NCBI RefSeq assembly: GCF_010894405.1
Contig: NZ_JAAIYA010000021.1
Span: 1-64,000 of the forward strand
Length of the DNA stretch: 64,000 nucleotides
Direction: 5' to 3'
Origin: Pyxidicoccus caerfyrddinensis
GTDB taxonomy: Bacteria; Myxococcota; Myxococcia; Myxococcales; Myxococcaceae
Part shown: positions 32,241 through 41,240 of the stretch, one piece after another
Numbering within the stretch: position 1 is the first letter of the stretch
Layout: each line of letters starts with the position of its first letter
Notes under the pieces: generated by a model
What the model was told of the DNA's origin: nothing
What the model saw: the letters and a program-made list of their open reading frames with translations, nothing else
Databases searched by the model: none
Program-made: the position numbers and the translations under genes

Positions 32241-33836
32241 GTGTCGCGAACTCTGCGTGGGATGGGTGCGGCTGCCGCGGTCTGGGTGCTGGCGCTGGCC
32301 GGCTGTGGCTCTTCGGACGAGGACACGTCGAAGCCGTGGGACGGACGCTACACGGCGATGGAGGAGTGGGGGGATTGGATGGACACCGGCCCCTATGCGA
32401 GCTGCTCCGTGGCCAGTGCGGACCCATGCACCTCCTCCGTGGAGTCCTTCGATTTGTCCTCGTGCAAGCGCTCGACGCTCGGCGCGCTGGACCGCGAGGG
32501 CATCTACCGCACCAAGCTTCGCTACGAGCTCCCCAGTGAAGATGGGCTCAGCACCCTCGGCGCTGGCGGAGGCGGGAGTCTCCGGTTCGATGCGAACGGC
32601 AGGCCTTGGAGCGTCCAGGGATATTCGGCCGTCGACCCGCAGCTGGATGGCCAGACGTTCGTCGTCACGGGGCTCAAGCCTGGGACGTCCGGACTGGACT
32701 CCACGCGCTATACGCTCGCGGGCTGCGAGGCGCCCACGCCGTGGGTACTCACGGGGTGCTTCTCCTTCTGCTCCGGCGGCAGGCCCCTCTGGTCCGGCAC
32801 CTTCCGCTCGGAGCGGATGACGTGGGGCCGCGCGGAGCGTGAGTCCTCGGGCGGGCTCAAGCCCGTCTCCGAGTCGCGGGTGGAGCTGGGCTTCCCCGTG
32901 GACCTCTACGTCGCGAAGGACCACGCGTACGTGGTGTCCGTCAACCTGCGCGGTACCGACGGCGGGCTCTCCGTGTTCGACGTGAGCGACCGGGCCCACC
33001 CCATCTTCAAGACGTCCATCAGCATGGCGGGGGACAACTACTGGAACGGGGTGTGGGCGAAGGGGAATGCGCTCTATGTCGCCAGCGCGGATACGGGCGT
33101 CGTCGTCTTCGACATCTCGAATCCCGGCGCGCCCGTCTTCCTGCGCAACCTTCCGGGCGGCCCGGCCATCAACGTGCACACGGTGCTGGTGGACGGGGAC
33201 CGGCTCTATGCCATGTCACCGTCGCCCAACGCGGAGACGCTCATCTTCGACGTCTCCTCGCCCCTGGAGCCCCGGCTGCTGGGCAGACATGTGCTCGGGG
33301 TTCAGGGCTATCCGCATGACTCCTTCGCGTTTGGAGGACGGCTGTATGTCAGCCATGCGCAGGGCGGGTACCAGGTGGCCGACGTCAGCGACCCGACCCG
33401 GATTCAGCGTCTGGGTGGCTACACGTTCGAGAACAACTACGCCCACCACAGCGCGGTGGGCACCATCGCGGGCCAGACGATTGCCTTCGAGGGCGGAGAG
33501 CAGATGGGCGCCCACCTGCGCGTGCTGAAGGTGGATGACCCGGCGAACATCGTGAAGATTGGCGAGTTCAAGCTGCGCGACGTCGCGTCCATCCACAACA
33601 TCCTCCTCAAGGACGAGCGGCTGTACGTCGCCTGGTACCACGAGGGCGTGCGCGTGCTGGACGTGTCCAACCCCACGCAGCCTCGGATGGTGGCCCACTT
33701 CAACACCTTCCGCGATACGGACTCGAACAGGTCCTCGGGCCTGTACGAGGGTGTCATCGGCATCCGCGTGCCGGGGGATGGGTACGTTTACGCCGTGGAT
33801 GATGTGCGCGGGCTGTTCATCTTCAAGGAGCCGTAG
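32241..33836 (+). CDS. LVIVD-repeat beta-propeller lipoprotein, paralogue 6
   Basis: The 531-residue precursor starts at the GTG chosen here (GGGGGA seven bases upstream), giving a signal that ends in VLALAGC. An ATG seven codons later is possible. The N-terminal domain carries YTAMEEWGDWMDTG and FDLSSCKRSTL; the propeller follows paralogue 2 (LSVFDVSDRAHPIFKTSIS, VVVFDISNPGAPVFLRNL, LRVLKVDDPANIVKIGE, VRVLDVSNPTQPRMVAHFNT). It is the last of the array and ends 13 bp from the converging Uma2-type gene. Confidence 0.85.
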   Translation: MSRTLRGMGAAAAVWVLALAGCGSSDEDTSKPWDGRYTAMEEWGDWMDTGPYASCSVASADPCTSSVESFDLSSCKRSTLGALDREGIYRTKLRYELPSEDGLSTLGAGGGGSLRFDANGRPWSVQGYSAVDPQLDGQTFVVTGLKPGTSGLDSTRYTLAGCEAPTPWVLTGCFSFCSGGRPLWSGTFRSERMTWGRAERESSGGLKPVSESRVELGFPVDLYVAKDHAYVVSVNLRGTDGGLSVFDVSDRAHPIFKTSISMAGDNYWNGVWAKGNALYVASADTGVVVFDISNPGAPVFLRNLPGGPAINVHTVLVDGDRLYAMSPSPNAETLIFDVSSPLEPRLLGRHVLGVQGYPHDSFAFGGRLYVSHAQGGYQVADVSDPTRIQRLGGYTFENNYAHHSAVGTIAGQTIAFEGGEQMGAHLRVLKVDDPANIVKIGEFKLRDVASIHNILLKDERLYVAWYHEGVRVLDVSNPTQPRMVAHFNTFRDTDSNRSSGLYEGVIGIRVPGDGYVYAVDDVRGLFIFKEP

Positions 33837-33849
33837 CGCGGCGGAGGCG

Positions 33850-34743
33850 TCACCTCCGGGGGGCGGGGCTGGACTCCCGCGCCTTGAGCCGGGCCACCTC
33901 GGCTTTGAGCTGCTTCAGTTGCCGCTCTGCCACTTCGCGGCGCCGTGACTCTTCCTGGCGCTGCCGGGTCTCCTCCGCCAGTCGCTGCTGCGCGTCTTCG
34001 CGGAGCCGGGCTTCCTTCTTCAGGCTGCGCACCCGCTTCTTCGCGCGCCGTTGCAGCCCCTCCGTCAGCTTGTGCAGCTGGTCGATGAGCTCCGCCGACT
34101 CGGGAATCTGGACGTTGTTCTCGTAGAAACGCAGCCGGTCACCCTCGGCCTGGATCTCCAAGCCAAGCCGCTTCGAGGGCAGCCTCCCGTCCACCGGCTT
34201 GATGGGGACGTACTTCCCCGCTTTGGAGCTCGCCAGCCGGTATCCCCACAGCGTCTGCCTGCCACCGTCGTAGATGAAGTACTCGGGGATGCGCAGGCGG
34301 GCGTAGCGCGCCACGTTGCTCACCGCGTCCTTCTTGCGGGGACCACCCACGTGGACCTCGAACACGACATCGAGGCCCTTGCCCTCGGCACTCACCATCC
34401 ACTTGTCGCGCACGTGCGACTCGGCATCCAACACGACCAGGAGGTCCGGTGCGAAGCGGCGCTCGTCGGGGTAGTAGACGGGCAGCTCGCACGCCAGGTA
34501 GACGCGGCGGCGCTCGCGGCCGAAGTGGCCTTTGAGCGTGTCTAGCGCGCGCACCTTGGGGAGGAAGTGCCGGTCTCCCTCCGGCGGAGACATCTCCGCG
34601 TCCGTCACCACGCCCGGAATAGCGGCGTACACCCGAGCCTGCTCCTCGGGCGACATCGCGTCCCACTCCGCCTGGGAGGGAGCGCGGGGATATTTGTCTC
34701 TGCGTTTCCCCGAATTGACCCTCATGGGAGGAGCGTGCGGCAT
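33850..34743 (-). CDS. Uma2-family PD-(D/E)XK nuclease-like protein with coiled coil
   Basis: The protein has 297 residues from the ATG chosen here (AGGG upstream); an earlier ATG at 34828-34830 would add 29 residues. The N-terminal part is the myxobacterial Uma2 lead-in (PSQAEWDAMSPEEQARVYA). The core has FAPDLLVVLD, then DVVFEVHVGGPRKKDAVSN, the D...E-x-H variant of the PD-(D/E)XK site, and RLRIPEYFIYD. The last 75 residues are a Lys/Arg/Glu/Gln coiled coil. Uma2 genes are abundant in bacteria and are thought to be nucleases, but their role is unproven. It is divergent from the STAND gene and could share its promoter region. Confidence 0.78.
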   Translation of the reverse strand: MPHAPPMRVNSGKRRDKYPRAPSQAEWDAMSPEEQARVYAAIPGVVTDAEMSPPEGDRHFLPKVRALDTLKGHFGRERRRVYLACELPVYYPDERRFAPDLLVVLDAESHVRDKWMVSAEGKGLDVVFEVHVGGPRKKDAVSNVARYARLRIPEYFIYDGGRQTLWGYRLASSKAGKYVPIKPVDGRLPSKRLGLEIQAEGDRLRFYENNVQIPESAELIDQLHKLTEGLQRRAKKRVRSLKKEARLREDAQQRLAEETRQRQEESRRREVAERQLKQLKAEVARLKARESSPAPRR

Positions 34744-35018
34744 CCTACCCTGGAGGTCAATTCCCCGCCGTGTGACTGTCTCCCTCTCGACCTGCTCGCC
34801 CGCGACTTCCTCCGTCCTCGCTTCCGCCATGCGCGCTCCCGCCCTGCTCCCGTCCTTGTGGAGCGACGAGGCAGAGCAAGAGGTGGGCCGAGGTGCGTAC
34901 CTGCTGGGTCGCGAGCGCGGTGCGGCGGCGATTGGGCGTTCGGGTGTTTCCAGATGGAGACGGCAGTCCACGTCGAGCTGGACGCCGAGTGCGGTCCTGA
35001 CGTGATTGTCGGGGCTTC

Positions 35019-38000
35019 ATGGAGGTCCGTACACTGCCGGGCATGTCAACGCATGGGGGGCGCTCGCGCCGCGTCGATGTGGTCATCCTGACGGCGATCC
35101 CGCTGGAGTACGAGGCGGCGCTTCAGGTGAGCGCGGGTGCAGTCGAGGGGAGCCAGTGGGAGGAGGAGCGACGCCCGAACGGCCTCCGGGTGTCGTTCCG
35201 CTCGTTTCACGGCAAGAAGGGGGCTCGCCCGCTGCGTGTCGCGCTGGCGCTGGCAGGCGGCATGGGCGCGGTGGAAGCAACCTCCGCGTTACTGCCGCTG
35301 GTCGAGGAGTACCACCCGAGGTGCGTGGCGATGTGCGGCGTCTGCGCGGGACGCCCGGGGAAGACGAACCTGGGCGATGTCATCGCGCCTGACAGGCTGT
35401 TCTTCCATGACACGGGCAAGCTGCGCCCCGAGGGCACTCAGCAGGACCTCACGACTTACAACCTGCGCTACGACTGGAAGGAAGACCTCAAGCACTTCGA
35501 CTTCCTCAAGCAGTTGAAGGGCGAGGCGTGGTGGAACAACCGTCCGGTGCCCTACGAGTGGCAGGAGAACTGGGCGCTGCTGAAGCTCCATGAAGGCGTT
35601 TCGAAGCCGTGGACGCTTCCGGAGTGCGAGCAGTACTGCCCTCACTGGGAGAAGATCGTCGACGCGCTCGTGAAGTCCGCCCACGTGTCCGACAGCGGGG
35701 AGCTCACCGACGAAGGACGCAAACGGGTCAAGGCGCTCCTGTTCCGGCACAAGGGGCGCCTCCCTGACCTTTCTCCCACGGGAGAGCTGTTCCCCTTCCG
35801 CGTCCACCTTGAGCCCATGGGCAGCGGCAGCCAGGTCATCGAGGATGTGGCCTATTGGGGCGAAGTGACTGAGTACATGCGCAAGGCGCTGGGGCTGGAG
35901 ATGGAGGCCGCCGCAATCGGAGCGATGGCCTATACCCAGCCGCACCGGAAGCTCGATGCGTTGGTGATGAAGAGCGTGATGGACTTCGCCAACTCCGGGC
36001 GTGATGACCACTTCAAGAAGTACGCGGCCCGGACGTCGGCCGAGTGCCTGATGGCGTTCCTCCGCGAGCACCTCGACCCGGAGGTGGTCCCCGGAGTTGA
36101 TGACCTTCTGAGCACGGGAAGCATCGGTGAGCCCCCTGAGAGCGCGCCTCCGTCGGCGCTCCTCAATGCGCACCATGAGGTCGTACCGTTCCATGGGCGA
36201 GAGCCCCTCCTCGCGGAACTCGACCAGTGGTGCGACGAGGGTCCCTCTGTCGCTGTTCGACTGCTTCATGCCGAGGGTGGGGCGGGCAAGACACGCGTAG
36301 CGATTGAGTGGATACGTCGGCGCAGGGAGCTGGGGTGGGCCGCTGGCTTTCTGCCGGAGAGCGTCTCCAGAAATGCCGCCCAGGACTGGCTCGAACAGCT
36401 CTGGTCACTTGGACAACCGTTACTGGTGGTGATCGACTACGCGGAGAGCCACCCGAGGCTGCACGAGATGCTCTCACGGCTGCACCGGTACGCGCAGCAG
36501 GGTGCGGAAGGGCTTCGCTCGATTCGTCTACTGCTGCTCGCACGGAACAACGGTGACTGGTGGAAGTCACTGCGCGAGCGGGACTCATCGCTGGCGACTT
36601 GGCTCGACTCGATGCCGGTGCGCCAGCTGCCGTCGCTCTCGAATTCCCTGGCCGACCGTGTCCTGGTGTTCCACGAAGCGGCGAAGAGGTTCGCCGAGAA
36701 GCTGAGCAAGACCTACGTGCGGCGGCCCGTGGAGACGCTCCTCGGCGACGAGTGCTTCAATCGCTTGCTCTACGTACACATGGCCGCGCTCGCGTCGGTA
36801 GAAGGATTGGCGTTCGAGCCGAACACGCTCATGGATGTCATCCTCGACCATGAAGAACACTTCTGGGAGGTGCGTGCTGGACAGGCGCACGTTGGGCACG
36901 CGGTGCAGCGATCACTGGCCCGCCAAGTGGTCGCCGCTGCCACGCTCCGAGGGGGGTTCCCGGAGAAGGAGGAGGCGGAGCTCGTGATCGGTAGGCTCCT
37001 ACGGCGTCCTACGACCGAGAACGACGCGATCTTGTTGCGACTGCTCCACTGGGTCTACCAGCGCAGTGCTGAAAGTCCCGCACTCTTCCTGCCCCCTCTG
37101 GAACCAGACCTTCTCGGCGAAGCGATGGTGCTGCGAGTCGCTTCCTTCAGCCCTTCGTCTGACGAGCGCGTGCCTTCTGATTGGATAGACCGGGTCTTTT
37201 CGTCGAACGAGCGTGAGCAGGTCGTCGGAACGGGACTGAGGGTGCTGGGGCGTGTATCCGCGGTATCGCCTGCGTTGACGCGGCCGTGGATTGAACGATT
37301 CCTCGCGGGCTCACTGCTCGACGCGCGCGCAGTTCTCACACTGGAGGCTGCGCTGGCTGTTGGACAGCGAACCGCCTTCTCCGTGCTGGGTGACGTTCTG
37401 GCTGACAGGCTTGAAGTGGCGGGCACCATCGAACAAGCGCGCCGACTTGACGCAGTGGGTATTCCTTTCCCCACGGTCTCGCTTGACCGGGTTGCCGAAT
37501 GGACGGCCCGTATGCGTCTGCAGGTCCTTCCAACTCCGCCTAGCGACAAGGTAGGCGCTGAGCGAGCAGGGCTTCTTGGCAATTGGGGCACCAGACTGCG
37601 CGCGCTCGGCCGGCGGCGGGAGGCGCTGACGGCGACCGAGGAAGCCGTGTCACTCCATCGGGGCCTCGCGGCACGCAACCCGGACGCCTTCCAGCCCGCC
37701 CTAGCCATCAGCCTCAACAACCTGGGCTCCATGCTGAGCGCGCTGGGCCGGCGGCAGGAGGCGCTGACGGCGGTCGAGGAAGCCGTGTCTCTCTACCGGG
37801 TCCTCGCGGCACGCAACCCAGACGCCTTCCAGCCCGTCCTCGCCACAAGCCTCAACAACCTGGGCACCATGCTGAGTGCGCTGGGCCAGCGGCAAGCGGC
37901 GCTGACGGCGACCGAGGAAGCTGTGTCACTCCGCCGGGGCCTCGTGGCACGCAACCCGGACGCCTTCCAGGCCGACCGCGCAATGAGCGTCAACAACCTG

Positions 38001-39191
38001 GGCACCATGCTGAGTGCGCTGGGCCAGCGGCAAGCGGCGCTGACGGCGACCGAGGAAGCTGTGTCGCTCTACCGGAGCCTCGCGACGCGCAACCCGGACG
38101 CCTTCCAGCCCGACCTCGCCATGAGCCTCCACAACCTGGGCACCATGCTGAGTGCGCTGGGCCAGTGGAAGGAGGCGCTGACGGCGACCGAGGAAGCAGT
38201 ATCACTCCGCCGGGGCCTCGCGGCGCGCAACCCGGACGCCTTCCAGCCCAACCTCGCCACCAGCCTCAACAACCTGGGCTCCATGCTGAGCGCGCTGGGC
38301 CAGCGGCAAGCGGCGCTGACGGCGATCGAGGAAGCCGTGTCTCTCTACCGGAGCCTAGTGGCACGCAACCCGGACGCCTTCCAGCCCGACCTCGCCATGA
38401 GCCTCCACAACCTGGGCGCCATGCTGAGTGCGCTGGGCCAGCGACAGGAGGCGCTGACAGCGACCGAGGAAGCCGTGTCGCTCTACAGGGTCCTCGCGGC
38501 ACGCAACGCGGACGCCTTCCGGCCCAACCTCGCCACCAGCCTCAACAACCTGGGCACCATGCTGAGCGCGCTGGGCCAGCGACAAGCGGCGCTGACGGCG
38601 ACCGAGGAAGCAGTATCACTCCGCCGGGGCCTCGCGGCACGCAACCCGGACGCCTTCCAGCCCGACCTCGCCATGAGCCTCCACAACCTGGGCACCATAC
38701 AGAGCGCGCTGGGCCGGTGGCAGGAGGCGCTGACGGCGGTCGAGGAAGCCGTGTCGCTCTTCCGGGGCCTCGCGGCACGCAACCCGGACGCCTTCCAGCC
38801 CAACCTCGCCACCAGCCTCGACAACCTGGGCACCATGCTGAGCGCGCCGGGCCAGTGGAAGGAGGCGCTGACGGCGACCGAGGAAGCAGTATCACTCCGC
38901 CAGGGCCTCGCGGCACGCAACCCGGACGCCTTCCAGCCCGACCTCGCCACCAGCCTCAACAACCTGGGCAACAGGCTGAGCGACCTGGGCCGGCGGGAAG
39001 AGGCTGTTCTCGCAGTCATTGGAGCCATCGAGACGCTCTGGCCATTCTTCCTGCGCTTTCCAAAGCCCTTGGAGCACAACACCGGCGTCATGCTGGCTCA
39101 CGTCAAGCAACTCCATGAGCATCTCCAGCGCCCGATTCCCTCCGAGCTCCAGGAGCGCATCGACACCTTCAAGCGCCTCACAAAATCGTGA
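35019..39191 (+). CDS. NLR-like protein: nucleosidase/PNP domain + STAND NTPase + 10 TPRs
   Basis: The protein has 1390 residues; a second ATG at 35043 is possible. Residues about 19-350 are a nucleoside phosphorylase/nucleosidase (PNP_UDP) domain: VDVVILTAIPLEYEA, GGMGAVEATSALLPL, CGVCAGRPGKTNLGDV, then LGLEMEAAAIGAMAY (E-M-E near 294) and a catalytic-type Asp in MKSVMDFANSG (near 322). Residues about 385-870 are a STAND-type NTPase with P-loop EGGAGKT (419-425) and Walker B PLLVVIDYAES. Residues 869-1328 are ten 46-residue TPRs and a degenerate eleventh. In Detocs and some Avs/CBASS systems, effector domains of this superfamily cleave ATP after phage infection. A similar immune role here is inferred. 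Its third positions look less GC-biased than its neighbours', hinting at acquisition. Confidence 0.88.
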   Translation: MEVRTLPGMSTHGGRSRRVDVVILTAIPLEYEAALQVSAGAVEGSQWEEERRPNGLRVSFRSFHGKKGARPLRVALALAGGMGAVEATSALLPLVEEYHPRCVAMCGVCAGRPGKTNLGDVIAPDRLFFHDTGKLRPEGTQQDLTTYNLRYDWKEDLKHFDFLKQLKGEAWWNNRPVPYEWQENWALLKLHEGVSKPWTLPECEQYCPHWEKIVDALVKSAHVSDSGELTDEGRKRVKALLFRHKGRLPDLSPTGELFPFRVHLEPMGSGSQVIEDVAYWGEVTEYMRKALGLEMEAAAIGAMAYTQPHRKLDALVMKSVMDFANSGRDDHFKKYAARTSAECLMAFLREHLDPEVVPGVDDLLSTGSIGEPPESAPPSALLNAHHEVVPFHGREPLLAELDQWCDEGPSVAVRLLHAEGGAGKTRVAIEWIRRRRELGWAAGFLPESVSRNAAQDWLEQLWSLGQPLLVVIDYAESHPRLHEMLSRLHRYAQQGAEGLRSIRLLLLARNNGDWWKSLRERDSSLATWLDSMPVRQLPSLSNSLADRVLVFHEAAKRFAEKLSKTYVRRPVETLLGDECFNRLLYVHMAALASVEGLAFEPNTLMDVILDHEEHFWEVRAGQAHVGHAVQRSLARQVVAAATLRGGFPEKEEAELVIGRLLRRPTTENDAILLRLLHWVYQRSAESPALFLPPLEPDLLGEAMVLRVASFSPSSDERVPSDWIDRVFSSNEREQVVGTGLRVLGRVSAVSPALTRPWIERFLAGSLLDARAVLTLEAALAVGQRTAFSVLGDVLADRLEVAGTIEQARRLDAVGIPFPTVSLDRVAEWTARMRLQVLPTPPSDKVGAERAGLLGNWGTRLRALGRRREALTATEEAVSLHRGLAARNPDAFQPALAISLNNLGSMLSALGRRQEALTAVEEAVSLYRVLAARNPDAFQPVLATSLNNLGTMLSALGQRQAALTATEEAVSLRRGLVARNPDAFQADRAMSVNNLGTMLSALGQRQAALTATEEAVSLYRSLATRNPDAFQPDLAMSLHNLGTMLSALGQWKEALTATEEAVSLRRGLAARNPDAFQPNLATSLNNLGSMLSALGQRQAALTAIEEAVSLYRSLVARNPDAFQPDLAMSLHNLGAMLSALGQRQEALTATEEAVSLYRVLAARNADAFRPNLATSLNNLGTMLSALGQRQAALTATEEAVSLRRGLAARNPDAFQPDLAMSLHNLGTIQSALGRWQEALTAVEEAVSLFRGLAARNPDAFQPNLATSLDNLGTMLSAPGQWKEALTATEEAVSLRQGLAARNPDAFQPDLATSLNNLGNRLSDLGRREEAVLAVIGAIETLWPFFLRFPKPLEHNTGVMLAHVKQLHEHLQRPIPSELQERIDTFKRLTKS
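37623..39002 (+). repeat. Ten 138-bp direct repeats encoding near-identical TPRs
   Basis: The repeat period is exactly 138 bp (46 codons). Each unit runs from ALTATEEAVSL through ARNPDAFQP to NNLGTMLSALGQ. Variation is confined to a few residues per unit (around SL-x-R and the DLA-x-S-x-N positions). Such DNA-level identity implies recent expansion or ongoing homogenisation by recombination. Confidence 0.92.
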
Positions 39192-39205
39192 GCCCCTGAA
39201 GCCCC

Positions 39206-41230
39206 TCACGTCTCGATACGGTTCCGCCCGTTCGCCTTGGCGCGGTACAGCCGCGCGTCCGCGATCTTCAGCAGTTCCTCCACCGAGGCACCGTCCGTCG
39301 ATGACACGGAGATGCCCGCGCTGAACGTGATGTGGAAGGACTCGCCCGCGTCTCCTTCGAACGTCATCCCCGCGAGCTCCGCCGCCGTGCGTCCCAGAAT
39401 CTCCTTCGCGCTCGCCGCCGTCTCTCCCAGCAGCGCCACCACGAACTCCTCGCCGCCCCACCGTCCTCGCACGTCCTCGCGACGGAACCTCGCCCCGAGC
39501 AGCCGACCCAGCCGCGTCAGCACCCGGTCTCCCGCCAGGTGCCCGAACTTGTCGTTCACCTGCTTGAAGTGGTCCACGTCCAGGAAGCACAGCGCCAGCG
39601 GCTTGCTCTGCCGCTGCGACTCGGCCAACCGCGCCCTCAACCCGTCGATGAACGGCCGCCTCAAGAGCAGCCCCGTCAGCGCATCCCGCTCCGCGCGTTC
39701 CTTCGACAGTCGCGCCCGCTCCAGCCTTGCCTGCACGCGCGCTCGCAGCTCCTCGCGCAGCACCGGCTTCGACAGGTAGTCGTCCGCCCCCGCCTGGAAC
39801 GCCGCCAGCCGGAACTCCAGCCCCACGTGCGCCGTAATCAGCAGCACCGGCAGCTCCTGCCACTCCGGCGTGGAGCGCAGAATCCGGCACAAATCGAACC
39901 CGCTCGGCCCCGGCATCTGCACGTCCAGCAACAACAAATCAGGCCGGTGCTCCGCCAGCGCCTCCATCAACCCGTGCGCATCCCCCAGCCCCACCACCTC
40001 GATGTGGTCGCTCGCCAGCGCGTGCGTCAGCGCCGTAATCGCCTCCGGGTCGTCGTCCACCACCAACACCCGCGCGCGCTCCGGACGCCGCGCCGCCACC
40101 ATCCGCTCCGCCGCCGCCGTGAAGTCCTGTGACGTGAAGGGCCTCGGCAGGAACAGCGACGCTCCCGCGTGCGCCGCCGCCACCCGGTCCTCCAGCGCCC
40201 CTCCCGCCCCCGTGAAGGCCAGCGGCAACATCCCCAGCCCCTCCTCCGCTCGCAGCGCGTGCGCCACCGTGATTCCGCCCAACGGGCCGTCCAGGTGCAT
40301 GTGGACCAGCACCCCGTCCACCCACTGCCGACGTGCTACCGCGAGCGCCTCGTCCGCCGTGCGCGCCGTCAGCACCCGCACCACGTGCGCCTTCCCCAGC
40401 CGCTCCGCGTCCGCCAGCACCGCCGCGTCCGCGTCCACCACCAGCAGCACACCCTCCGTGGGCAGCAGCGGCCCCGGGGCCTTCACTGCGGGCGCCGGCT
40501 TCACCGACACCGCCGCCTTCGCCGCCAGCGCGTGGAAGGCCTCCTCCATCGCCCCCACGTCCAGCGCTCCACCCTCTCGCGCCGGCTTCAGCACCAGCTC
40601 CAGCCGGCCCGCCGCGGTGCTCACTTCCGCGTAGCCATAGCTGCCCGCCGTGCCGTGCAACTTGTGGACAACCGTGTACGCCTCATCCATCGCCGCCGTC
40701 TCACCCGCGCGCACCCGGCCCAGCAATGCCTCCAGCCCGGACACCTTCTCCCGCAGCTTCGCGCCGTACTCCGCATTCAGCGCGGCGAGGCTCGCGGCCA
40801 GGTCGTCCCCTACCGCCTCCACCTCTTCCAGCGCCTCCGGCGGCGGGGGCGGCGGGATGGATGCGAAGAGCTGCGCCACCCAGACGAGCAGCTCCTCCGG
40901 CCGGTACGGCTTGTGGATGATGCGCGCCACTCGCAACTGCCGCGTGAGCAGCTCGTGGCTCTTCAGGTCCTTCCAGAAGGCCGACGCGAAGAGGATGGGC
41001 AGGTCCGGCTGCGTCTTGCGCAGCTCGCGGATGAAGTCCGCGCCCGTCATCCCCGGCAGCAGGCCATCCACTATCGCCGCGTCCACCGGCACGCGCGCTA
41101 TCACGGCCATGGCCTCGGCGGCGGTGCGCGCGGGCTCCACGCGGTAGCCCTTCTCCCGCAGGAAGGTGCATACCAGCGACTGCAAATCCTTGTCGTCCTC
41201 GAGGAACAGGAGCGTCCGAGTGCTGCTCAT
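39206..41230 (-). CDS. REC-HPt-REC-REC-GGDEF diguanylate cyclase
   Basis: The protein has 674 residues. REC1 (about 5-120) has the phospho-Asp in AAIVDGLLPG (D55). An HPt domain (about 140-235) has the phospho-His in VVHKLHGTAGS (H189). REC2 (about 260-375) is degenerate: the Asp position is His310 in GVLVHMHLDG and the usual Lys is Arg in LPRPF. REC3 (about 385-500) is intact (D436 in LLLLDVQMPG, K488). The GGDEF domain (about 515-674) has an active GGEEF and an intact RxxD inhibitory site (583-586, five residues upstream). It should make cyclic-di-GMP under phosphorelay control with product feedback. It lies 10 bp after the hybrid kinase and is last in the operon. Confidence 0.9.
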   Translation of the reverse strand: MSSTRTLLFLEDDKDLQSLVCTFLREKGYRVEPARTAAEAMAVIARVPVDAAIVDGLLPGMTGADFIRELRKTQPDLPILFASAFWKDLKSHELLTRQLRVARIIHKPYRPEELLVWVAQLFASIPPPPPPEALEEVEAVGDDLAASLAALNAEYGAKLREKVSGLEALLGRVRAGETAAMDEAYTVVHKLHGTAGSYGYAEVSTAAGRLELVLKPAREGGALDVGAMEEAFHALAAKAAVSVKPAPAVKAPGPLLPTEGVLLVVDADAAVLADAERLGKAHVVRVLTARTADEALAVARRQWVDGVLVHMHLDGPLGGITVAHALRAEEGLGMLPLAFTGAGGALEDRVAAAHAGASLFLPRPFTSQDFTAAAERMVAARRPERARVLVVDDDPEAITALTHALASDHIEVVGLGDAHGLMEALAEHRPDLLLLDVQMPGPSGFDLCRILRSTPEWQELPVLLITAHVGLEFRLAAFQAGADDYLSKPVLREELRARVQARLERARLSKERAERDALTGLLLRRPFIDGLRARLAESQRQSKPLALCFLDVDHFKQVNDKFGHLAGDRVLTRLGRLLGARFRREDVRGRWGGEEFVVALLGETAASAKEILGRTAAELAGMTFEGDAGESFHITFSAGISVSSTDGASVEELLKIADARLYRAKANGRNRIET

Positions 41231-41240
41231 ATGAAACCCT

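Noticed and set aside
37055..39118. Many open frames on both strands across the TPR region, and a CRISPR-like look from the regular period
   Set aside because: The 138-bp period is the TPR codon repeat in one coding frame. There are no short palindromic repeats with unique spacers.
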